In this document: in pieces, positions 42,838 to 50,200 of the stretch
Position numbering within the stretch: position 1 is the stretch's first letter
How the letters are laid out: each line of letters begins with the position of its first letter
Notes under the pieces: model-generated
Database searches by the model: none
The model's input: only the letters and a program-made list of their open reading frames with translations
What the model was told of the DNA's origin: nothing
Program-made: the position numbers and the translations under genes
From: Aequoribacter sp049615385
GTDB taxonomy: Bacteria; Pseudomonadota; Gammaproteobacteria; Pseudomonadales; Halieaceae
Reading direction: 5' to 3' (one strand)
DNA length: 64,000 bases
Assembly: GCF_049615385.1 (NCBI RefSeq)
Contig: NZ_JBMZFL010000005.1

Positions 42838-43260
42838 CTACGTGAATTGCAGCAGTTCGGGGATTTTGAGTAACAAAGGTATAAAGACACCGCCCATTAG
42901 CAAGTACATCTGGCGACTGAGCGAGCCAACCGCGGTTTTCACGGACCCGAGCTCGGTTTCGATAGCGGAAAATCGTTTTTCAAACTTGAGATCTTGCTCG
43001 ACAAAGCGTTGATCAATGGCTGCAAATCGTTTGTCGAACTTCATTTCCAAGTCGACGAAGCGCTTTTCAAATTTAGCGTCCTGGGCTGAAAAGCGAGCAT
43101 CTAAGGTAGCATCAAGATAGTCTTTGGTGACTACCCCATCGATAAACATGCCAAAGGCGTGTGCTACTGTCATTGCATGAATCTCCGCTACTTCGGGCGT
43201 GACGCCCGCTCCGGTTAATTCTTTTACGTAGGTGTGAGTATCAAATTTGATGGCTTGCAG
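42838..43260 (-). CDS. DUF1640-like protein, third type, start codon CTG
   Basis: A near copy of 41262-41750. The start codon in the other copy is GTG; here the same place is CTG (43260-43258), with one base changed. If CTG is not used, translation would start at ATG 43173 and lose the first 29 residues. The coil is shorter and the tail ends LLLKIPELLQFT. Otherwise the coding frame is intact. Confidence 0.65.
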   Translation of the reverse strand: MQAIKFDTHTYVKELTGAGVTPEVAEIHAMTVAHAFGMFIDGVVTKDYLDATLDARFSAQDAKFEKRFVDLEMKFDKRFAAIDQRFVEQDLKFEKRFSAIETELGSVKTAVGSLSRQMYLLMGGVFIPLLLKIPELLQFT

Positions 43261-43424
43261 GTCAAGGTCTCCGCTGTCGATAGACTTTCTATCTTAGCGG
43301 TCGACTGACGAAGATCGAGTCGCAGCGTAAACCATTTTTCATCAATAGCGCTCAAGACGAGTCTCCCGCCTGCCCTCAGACCCTAGATCATTTTGGGACA
43401 ACCAAACAAGCACCAAGCGGTGCG

Positions 43425-43757
43425 CTATTTACCCTTGCGAACGCGCTCGAACGCTGGAGTTTCAAAGCTCCGCCAGTCGTCTATCGCACTACCCTGCTCA
43501 AGGCTTTTTAAACGCCGGCGACGATCCAAACGCGACTCGCCAAAAGTGTCTAAGTGAATCTCGTCAATAATTGACTGCAGCTCGGCCGCATCAATCAATC
43601 CAGTCACGATGATGGCATCAATGTAGCCCTGCAGGTGCTGGTCTTTTTGCCGCCATTCGGTCGTTGTAGAAAACCCGTCTCCGCTGCCATACAGCTCCGT
43701 CACAAGATAACGAAAATGAGTCAGCAAATCCGATTTAATTTTGCGTGTGCTTTGCAT
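43425..43757 (-). CDS. Hypothetical protein, 110 residues
   Basis: A soluble, charged protein with no TM or recognised motif, beginning MQSTRKIKSDLLTHFRYLVT and ending ETPAFERVRKGK. It lies 191 bp after the RNase J-like gene on the same strand. Real gene likely from its composition and codon use; function unknown. Confidence 0.6.
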   Translation of the reverse strand: MQSTRKIKSDLLTHFRYLVTELYGSGDGFSTTTEWRQKDQHLQGYIDAIIVTGLIDAAELQSIIDEIHLDTFGESRLDRRRRLKSLEQGSAIDDWRSFETPAFERVRKGK

Positions 43758-43948
43758 TTTAGACTCCCTAACTCCCGCCGATCAGTCAGTCGCGAAACCT
43801 GAGGGGCCATCGGTAGACAACGATTTAGCGCGTAGTTGTGAATCGCCCTGCAATTGTCGGCGATTTGTTAAGTCTATTCCTTTTCTATGATTCAGCAATG
43901 TGCATCGGTTGGATGTGTCCTGTAAAGCGACACATTCACAGCATTTTT

Positions 43949-45301
43949 TTAAGCAACAGGAACGAGTTTTTGATCGCGCTCCAACCACTCCAAACGTCCA
44001 GTAGTCGCCCAGCGTTTACGCACACCGGGGATAGGCGCCAGGTAAAACAAGTCGCCATTTTCTCCCGTCAGGGCCTGCTGTACCCCCGTAGCACGAGCGA
44101 TACGAGCATTCGCATGCATATGCTCAAGTTCTCCATGCACGGGGACAGCGAGCTTAGGTTGCAGAACACGGTACAGGTCGCTCAGATCATCAGCACAAGG
44201 GTGGCCCGAAGCATGCAGCAAAAGTTCGCTTTCATCAGCATGAATCACGGTTACCCCGCGCCCACGCAATAAGGCAACTGAGCGCGCCACCGCCTCCTCA
44301 TTCCCAGGTATCGTCTTGGCACTAAAAACAACCGTATCGCCCTCGCCGACCGACAGATGTCGATGAGTGTCAGTCCCTAACTTATGCAAAGCTGCGCCCA
44401 CCTCCCCCTGGCTTCCCGTAGCAAGAGCCAGAATTTCATGGGCTGGTAAATACTCTAAATGCCTGGGATCAATGGGCCGAAAATCGGGTTGCAGTAAGCT
44501 GTTCGCCAGCGCATTGCGGTACATGTTTTCAAGTGATCGACCCAGCAGTCCCACACGACGACCAGTGGCGTGCGCGATGCGCAACACCGACTGCATGCGC
44601 GCAATATTGCTGGCAAAGCACGCGACTACGACCTTACCGTTCAAGGGTAACAGGGCACGAAACAACCCATCGGCGACTTCGCCTTCAGTGGCAGAGCGCC
44701 CGGGTTTTGTTGCGTTGGTCGAATCACATACCACTGCATCCACCGTCTGACGCGCCAAAGCCTGCCAGCTATTTGGCGCCCATGCAGTGCCAACGACAGG
44801 TCGAGCATCCGACTTCCAGTCGGCGGTATGCAAAACGCTGTAGCTGCCCGCTTGAATATGTAAGGCGCACGTTTCTGGCGTGGAATGCGTCAGCTGCAGC
44901 CACCGTACATCAAACTCACCAATACGCCCAACATGGTCAGGCGGGACTTCTATTAGCTCGTTTGGCAGTGGTTTATCGAGCGAAGCAAACTTGCGGCGCA
45001 GCACGGTCGCAGTAAAGGGCGTGGTGTAAATGGGGCACCGCAACTGCGCCCAGAGGTAAGGCACGGCACCAATATGGTCCTCGTGCGCGTGAGTTATGAT
45101 CAGGCCATCCAGCAACTGCCTGCGGCTAACAATGAACTGCGGGTCAGCCATTTGAACCGATGGCCGCAAACTATTGTTTTGTTGCTCGAACGTAATGCCA
45201 CAATCGACCATCAGCCAGCGTCCCTTGAAGCCATATAAGTTAAGGTTCATGCCAATCTCGCCGGTACCACCAAGAGGCAAAAACACGAGATTATCGGACA
45301 C
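43949..45301 (-). CDS. RNase J-like MBL/beta-CASP ribonuclease, short form
   Basis: The 450-residue protein has LGGTGEIGMNL, THAHEDHIGAVPYLW (metal site), LHTADWK, CDSTNAT and a late HASGHPC, the core of RNase J (metallo-beta-lactamase plus beta-CASP). GTG 45301 is preferred because AAGGAA lies upstream; a frame to 45391 adds a low-complexity leader. It is shorter than typical RNase J (about 550), lacking most of the C-terminal domain. RNase J is uncommon in Gammaproteobacteria. Confidence 0.87.
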   Translation of the reverse strand: MSDNLVFLPLGGTGEIGMNLNLYGFKGRWLMVDCGITFEQQNNSLRPSVQMADPQFIVSRRQLLDGLIITHAHEDHIGAVPYLWAQLRCPIYTTPFTATVLRRKFASLDKPLPNELIEVPPDHVGRIGEFDVRWLQLTHSTPETCALHIQAGSYSVLHTADWKSDARPVVGTAWAPNSWQALARQTVDAVVCDSTNATKPGRSATEGEVADGLFRALLPLNGKVVVACFASNIARMQSVLRIAHATGRRVGLLGRSLENMYRNALANSLLQPDFRPIDPRHLEYLPAHEILALATGSQGEVGAALHKLGTDTHRHLSVGEGDTVVFSAKTIPGNEEAVARSVALLRGRGVTVIHADESELLLHASGHPCADDLSDLYRVLQPKLAVPVHGELEHMHANARIARATGVQQALTGENGDLFYLAPIPGVRKRWATTGRLEWLERDQKLVPVA

Positions 45302-45457
45302 GGGGGGAGTTCCTTGTTGGGACAAGTTGAGGACGTTTATAGACGGCCAAGCCAGGGGCGCTATGATAGTGCTTATTGACAGGGAGCGCACACATTGGCG
45401 CTGGTTAATCGCAAATTTGCAACTAAGGGCGGCCCCGAGTGCTAAGGTTCAAAAAGA

Positions 45458-46330
45458 TCAATGGAACAAATAGGGTTCGAGGTCTGATAAGTTCTGCACC
45501 ACAATCTGCTGTGCCTCGGGTTTAGCATGAATCGAGTTGGGGTCGATATTTAGCTGCTGAAGCACGTAATAGGCAAGCGCAGCTCGTGACGGAATCGTTA
45601 AGCGCCCATTGAGCATACCATAGTCACGAACCACCACATCGCGCTGCGCTGGGCTTAGCCGCTGATCAGCTGTAACGTGTATTTCGATTTGGGTGTTCCA
45701 CGCCGAGTCGCCATCCAAACCATGCTCGCTCGGCCCGAGTAAACTAGCCTCTCCACGGAATCGACTCAACACAAAATCACGATAATCTTGGTTTTTCTCG
45801 CACCAAGCGCGCACATGCCAGCGTAACCCCGTATTCACAATGCTGTGCGGCACAATAATTCGACCATCGCGATTGGGTGAGACAATCGACACATAGTCGA
45901 CTTCCAGGCGCTGCTGCTCGCGCATCGCGGTGATCAAGGCGCGGATGATCTCTGGACGCGTGTTGCGTAAAGGTACACGCAAAGCCTCGGCGTGCTGTAG
46001 CCCAAGGTGCAAGTCGGCAAAGGTATCGTTCAGTGACTGCTTAGCAGCTACCAACTGCAGGTACTCTTCGGTTTGTCCCCTGGTCAGTTTGGGGATAAAG
46101 GCCTGGCTGGGTCGATAGCCCTTGATGTATTTGTCGTACACCAAGTTACCTGGAGCAATGGTCTTTAAGTAGGTGTTAATATCTTTCGAGGCCTGCTGGC
46201 GGCCTATACCAAAGGCATCAATCAAATGCTTAGTGGTCAGGCGCCCCTCCCAATAGGCAATAATCTCGATTAACCGATACCGAGACAGCAAGTCCCAGCG
46301 CAGCGGCCATTGTGTTTGAATCATATGCAC
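45458..46330 (-). CDS. WYL-domain transcriptional regulator (BrxR/CapW-like)
   Basis: The 290-residue protein has an N-terminal winged HTH (RWDLLSRYRLIEIIAYWEGR, GIGRQQASKDIN), a WYL core (PHSIVNTGLRWHVRAW, DFVLSRFRG) and a C-terminal WCX region, the layout of BrxR/CapW phage-defence regulators. It lies next to an RNase J-like gene. No BREX, CBASS or other defence operon adjoins it here, so its target may be itself or distant. An operator-like repeat precedes it. Confidence 0.85.
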   Translation of the reverse strand: MHMIQTQWPLRWDLLSRYRLIEIIAYWEGRLTTKHLIDAFGIGRQQASKDINTYLKTIAPGNLVYDKYIKGYRPSQAFIPKLTRGQTEEYLQLVAAKQSLNDTFADLHLGLQHAEALRVPLRNTRPEIIRALITAMREQQRLEVDYVSIVSPNRDGRIIVPHSIVNTGLRWHVRAWCEKNQDYRDFVLSRFRGEASLLGPSEHGLDGDSAWNTQIEIHVTADQRLSPAQRDVVVRDYGMLNGRLTIPSRAALAYYVLQQLNIDPNSIHAKPEAQQIVVQNLSDLEPYLFH

Positions 46331-46350
46331 GTCCTTACCGCGAGCAGTGC

Positions 46351-46369
46351 AAGTAATGTTTAATTACTT
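46351..46369. promoter_or_regulatory. Operator-like repeat before the WYL regulator
   Basis: AAGTAAT-GTTTA-ATTACTT is a perfect 7-bp inverted repeat 20 bp upstream of the start. A further AAGTAAT lies at 46392-46398. BrxR/CapW proteins repress by binding inverted repeats in their own promoters, so this is a likely autoregulatory site. Confidence 0.55.
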
Positions 46370-46473
46370 TACCTTAATTCAAACTTTATAAAAGTAATTT
46401 CCTTTAATGTCTGCAGTGTATATCCGTACACGTCTTATTAAGCGACATGTCTTGCTGGGGATATTGCTTGCAA

Positions 46474-49182
46474 TTAATTACCCTCGAACCGGACGTTATC
46501 TATCCGAAAACGGTTGGCATTGTGGCTCGTGGCCCAAATGACGATACCCGTATCAACACTCGCTGCGTTAAGCCCCGCGTTTTTCAGATTCGCCAGAGGC
46601 ACTGTAAAACTGTGCCACATGCCCTGCGTGGCCGACCCGAGCGGATAATCACCCGAAGTACATGGGTAAAAACAATCTAGCTTCATGGTGTAGCTGTTAT
46701 TGCCTTCGATGTGTTTGATATCAAACGCGATTGCGGTGTTGCCCGACACATCGACACCGGAACTTGAGGCAATAAACCAACCCGCCAACAAAGCATTTGC
46801 GCCATGGTAAATCTCGATCACTTGACCGCGCTCATTGTCGTCTACCAATGACCACTCGATACTTGGGCAATCCGCGCCATTATCGTTCATGCAGGTACCA
46901 AAGCCGGTAGACTCGTCAAAAGCGCCTATGCCGCGGTCCCAAATCGCATCAACCAAACCATTAGCCAGAACAGGCACATCGGCTGCGGGACCCGTGACGC
47001 CACCCGAACCACCACCGCCGTTGGGCGTGTTACCAATAATAACCGGGGACTCATCCAGCACATCGACTTCAACGCTGTCAGCTAGGCTCAAGCCATAGCC
47101 CCGAGTGAACAAATATTCAGAAACCGGTAGGTCATTGCTGAACTCGTTATTAATGTACATCGGCCAATTAAAAGGTAACCGTCCAACAAAATCAAAGCGC
47201 TGCTCGCCACTCGCATCGGTTAACACAACATCCGTAATGCCCAAAACCTCGGTACCCGGTAACCAAGCAGCAACAAAGGCATCAGAATCGTTAATTTGCG
47301 GGTTCATCCACAGCGGGCGACCCGTCATCGCGATCGTTACCACGGGCACACCCTGATCACGAAGGCTTTGAACGTTGTCTAAAACGGCTGAGCGCGAAGC
47401 ATCCCAGCTCAATGCCTGCAAGTCACCCGCACCCTCGGCATAGGGCGGTTCGGCGATAACCACGACTACAACATCGGGCGTTTGCGTGTAGGTACCGTTA
47501 GCACTGTATTCCAACTGACCACCAGCGCTGGCAAGCTCCGCTTCAAAGGCTTGACGAATTGTGCTGCCACCGGGGAAATCCCCATTACTGGTCCCCGTAC
47601 CCTGCCAAGTTACTGACCAACCACCGGCTTGGTACGGTATGCTGTCAGCTGCCTCACCCACCAGTAAAATTCGCTGAGCCGGGTTCAAAGGCAAAGTCGC
47701 GCTATTGTTTTTAAGCAGCACCAACGACTCTCGAACCGCCTGGCGAGCTAAATTTCGATGCTCTGGAGAACCCACGGTATCGGCGCTGACTCCGCGTCCC
47801 ACTTCAAAGGTAGGGTTTAACAAACCAATGTCGGCTTTAAATTGTAAGACTCGCAGTACGGCTTCGTCCAAACGCTCTTCAGAAATTTGCCCTTGCTGGA
47901 CTTGAGCAACAATATTGCTCAGTAAGGTTCGCCAGTCGTAGGGCGCCATGACCATATCAATGCCAGCATTAATGGCTTGCGGGCAAGAGCTCGCGCTGCA
48001 GCCTGCTACCTGTTCAATACCGTTCCAGTCGCTAACCACCATACCTCTAAAACCCAGTGTGTCGCGCAAAAGCCCGGTAAGTATGCTTTGGCTACCGTGT
48101 ACCTTTTCGCCATTGATGCTATTAAAGGTCGCCATCACGCTGTGCACGCCCGCACCAATAGCGCCGACATAGCCCGAGCTATGCATGTCCAGTAGCTCGT
48201 TCTCGTTAAGCACGGCATTGCCCTGATCGGTACCGCGGGTGGTGCCACCGTCACCTACAAAGTGTTTAGCCGTAGCACCCATGCCCAGGCTTTGTAAACC
48301 TGTAACCATAGCCTCGCCGTAAGCTTGCACTATTGCGGTGTCATCGGTGTAGCTCTCGTAGGTCCGGCCCCAACGATAGTCTTTTGCTTGAGCCACCGTG
48401 GGTGCAAAAATCCAATCGATACCGGTTGCCGCCACTTCAGTTGCGGTCGCCGCGCCGATTTGTTGCATCAACTCTGGATTATTCATCGCACCCAAGCCGA
48501 TATTGTGAGGAAAGAGGGTCGCACCCCGAACATTGTTGTGTCCGTGCACTGCGTCGGTACCCCAAACGATCGGAATGCCTGCCGAGCCTTGACTGGTGTC
48601 TAACGAAGCGTCACGCAGCGCCCGTGAATAGGCTAACCACTCGCTTACAGACGCACCGCGATTACCATTGGGGTAAGAGCCACCTCCGTTTAGCACGCTG
48701 CCAATACCGTAACGGCGAATGTCCTCCAGGCTTATCGCTGAGATTTCGGCCTGAATGAGTTGCGCCGCTTTTTGTTCAAGCGTGAGCTGAGCCAGTATTT
48801 GTTCTGGGGTCGAACCCAAGACCGTAAACGCTTGGGGTGGCAAAACTTCTACTGTGCGTGTGACACTCGCAGTATTCCCCGAGGCATCCTCTGCGGTATA
48901 GGTTAATGTGTATATACCCGGGTCATCTCCCACGGTACCGGCGACACTGACGTCGACCTCGCCATCAACATCATCAGTTGCAGAGGCTCCTGGTTCAACA
49001 TAAACGTCTCCAGCCTCGATCATTAAATTCTGATCGCCCGCTAAAGTGATAACCGGTGCCGTGGTATCGCTTACCGCCGGTGGCTGGGTTTGAACCTGGC
49101 CTGCGCCTCCTGAACCGCCGCAGGCACTTACGCACATAATGATCAAGATAGCCAAAGCACTACGCAGACAACGGGGAGACAT
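46474..49182 (-). CDS. Secreted lipoprotein GH3 beta-glucosidase with Ig-like domain
   Basis: The 902-residue protein has a lipobox (VSACGG, Cys about 21). Residues about 40-115 form an Ig-like DUF5011 domain (DTTAPVITLAG, TYTAEDASGNTASVTRTVEV). The GH3 domain follows with WGTDAVHGHNN, KHFVGDGGT and the nucleophile in GMVVSDWNGIEQ, then the second GH3 domain (LLKNNSATLPL). The last 170 residues look like a carbohydrate-binding ExoP-type jelly roll. It hydrolyses beta-glucans at the cell surface. No sugar transporter is adjacent. Confidence 0.92.
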   Translation of the reverse strand: MSPRCLRSALAILIIMCVSACGGSGGAGQVQTQPPAVSDTTAPVITLAGDQNLMIEAGDVYVEPGASATDDVDGEVDVSVAGTVGDDPGIYTLTYTAEDASGNTASVTRTVEVLPPQAFTVLGSTPEQILAQLTLEQKAAQLIQAEISAISLEDIRRYGIGSVLNGGGSYPNGNRGASVSEWLAYSRALRDASLDTSQGSAGIPIVWGTDAVHGHNNVRGATLFPHNIGLGAMNNPELMQQIGAATATEVAATGIDWIFAPTVAQAKDYRWGRTYESYTDDTAIVQAYGEAMVTGLQSLGMGATAKHFVGDGGTTRGTDQGNAVLNENELLDMHSSGYVGAIGAGVHSVMATFNSINGEKVHGSQSILTGLLRDTLGFRGMVVSDWNGIEQVAGCSASSCPQAINAGIDMVMAPYDWRTLLSNIVAQVQQGQISEERLDEAVLRVLQFKADIGLLNPTFEVGRGVSADTVGSPEHRNLARQAVRESLVLLKNNSATLPLNPAQRILLVGEAADSIPYQAGGWSVTWQGTGTSNGDFPGGSTIRQAFEAELASAGGQLEYSANGTYTQTPDVVVVVIAEPPYAEGAGDLQALSWDASRSAVLDNVQSLRDQGVPVVTIAMTGRPLWMNPQINDSDAFVAAWLPGTEVLGITDVVLTDASGEQRFDFVGRLPFNWPMYINNEFSNDLPVSEYLFTRGYGLSLADSVEVDVLDESPVIIGNTPNGGGGSGGVTGPAADVPVLANGLVDAIWDRGIGAFDESTGFGTCMNDNGADCPSIEWSLVDDNERGQVIEIYHGANALLAGWFIASSSGVDVSGNTAIAFDIKHIEGNNSYTMKLDCFYPCTSGDYPLGSATQGMWHSFTVPLANLKNAGLNAASVDTGIVIWATSHNANRFRIDNVRFEGN

Positions 49183-49340
49183 TGAAGATGCTCCTTATTT
49201 TTAGAATGACTTCGCGAGACGACGTAACCGATCAGCCCGAGCACGTTCACAAGGCGGCAGTATGGTTATTCCACAGGCAATTTCATACATATGAGCGATA
49301 AAGCGGACTAATTTCGGTCTTAAGGAGATACAAGAAAAAA

Positions 49341-49414
49341 TGGAGGCTCGGGTCGGAATCGAACCGGCGTTGACGGATTTGCAATCCGCTGCATCACCAC
49401 TCTGCCACCGAGCC
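49341..49414 (-). tRNA. tRNA-Cys (GCA)
   Basis: The minus-strand sequence folds as a tRNA with 5' GGCTCGGTGGCAGAG, anticodon GCA in TTGCAAA, T loop GGTTCGATTCC and encoded CCA. It follows tRNA-Gly by 4 bp, the same glyW-cysT order found after pgsA in E. coli; the third tRNA of that set (Leu) is not present here. Confidence 0.97.
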
Positions 49415-49418
49415 ATTT

Positions 49419-49494
49419 TGGAGCGGGAAACCGGGTTCGAACCGGCGACCTCAACCTTGGCAAGGTTGCGCTCTACCAACTGAGCTATTCCCGC
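49419..49494 (-). tRNA. tRNA-Gly (GCC)
   Basis: The minus-strand sequence GCGGGAATAGCTCAGTTGG opens a canonical tRNA; the anticodon is GCC (TTGCCAA), the T arm contains GGTTCGAACCC and CCA is encoded. It lies between pgsA and tRNA-Cys. Confidence 0.97.
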
Positions 49495-49502
49495 TACGCG
49501 AC

Positions 49503-49522
49503 GTTTTAAGCACGCTTAAAAC
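49503..49522. other. Inverted repeat between tRNA promoter and tRNA-Gly
   Basis: GTTTTAAG-CACG-CTTAAAAC is a perfect 8-bp inverted repeat 8 bp upstream of the mature tRNA-Gly 5' end. No U tract follows, so it may be a processing structure rather than a terminator. Confidence 0.45.
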
Positions 49523-49599
49523 ACTTTACCGTCTGAAGGTTTGGTTGGTGATTACCAAGTCCAAACAGTAAAGGGATTGAGTTTCAATCCGAGGTGCGC

Positions 49600-49627
49600 A
49601 TTGTAGGGCCTTGGGCCTCGGTGTCAA
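49600..49627 (-). promoter_or_regulatory. Sigma70 promoter for the tRNA-Gly/Cys operon
   Basis: On the minus strand TTGACA (complement of 49622-49627) and TACAAT (complement of 49600-49605) are 16 bp apart, and a GC-rich GCGCACC stretch follows as in stable-RNA promoters. The -35 overlaps the pgsA stop codon. Confidence 0.85.
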
Positions 49628-50193
49628 GCGGATTCGCTATTTTGTACCGCTTTGCGCGCCGCCAACAAATACAACAGCATTGACCACACCGTCAGTACCG
49701 CGGCCACCATAAACAAGGCGTAACCCAGCAGCATTAACAGCATCCAAGAGCCTCCTGCCATCGGGTCTATGGCGAGCAAAACCGTAATCGAGATCATCTG
49801 GACCGTGGTTTTCACTTTACCTAACCAAGACACCCGAACCGAGGTGCGCTCGCCAATCTCGGCCATCCATTCACGCAAAGCCGACACCACAATCTCGCGA
49901 GCAATAATCACGCATCCTGCAATGGTAAAAGGCACAGACTGCAACTCGTGAATCAAAATAATAATAGCCACCGACACCATCAGCTTATCGGCGACAGGGT
50001 CCAGGAACGCTCCAAATGAGGTGCCCTGCCCCAGCTTCCTAGCGAGGTAACCATCCAACCAATCGGTGATTGCCGCCGCACCAAATATTGCCGCGGCGAT
50101 AAGGTAGCGCCCCGAGATGTCTGAGAAGAAAATCAGCACCATCACGGGGATCATAAGGACCCGTAGCAAGGTTAGACTGTTGGGTAAATTCAC
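49624..50193 (-). CDS. pgsA: CDP-diacylglycerol-glycerol-3-phosphate 3-phosphatidyltransferase
   Basis: The 189-residue membrane enzyme has the CDP-alcohol phosphatidyltransferase motif DWLDGYLARKLGQGTSFGAF followed by LDPVADK. It makes phosphatidylglycerophosphate for phosphatidylglycerol and cardiolipin. Five TM helices are visible. It follows uvrC by 7 bp; the tRNA promoter lies within its 3' end. Confidence 0.95.
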   Translation of the reverse strand: MNLPNSLTLLRVLMIPVMVLIFFSDISGRYLIAAAIFGAAAITDWLDGYLARKLGQGTSFGAFLDPVADKLMVSVAIIILIHELQSVPFTIAGCVIIAREIVVSALREWMAEIGERTSVRVSWLGKVKTTVQMISITVLLAIDPMAGGSWMLLMLLGYALFMVAAVLTVWSMLLYLLAARKAVQNSESA

Positions 50194-50200
50194 TGTGTTT

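Noticed and set aside
48325..48758. Plus-strand frames of over 90 residues opposite the GH3 gene
   Set aside because: They are antisense shadows of a strong coding gene with no own features.
49201..49479. A 92-residue minus-strand frame over the two tRNA genes
   Set aside because: It is read through tRNA-Cys and tRNA-Gly sequence and has no protein family features.
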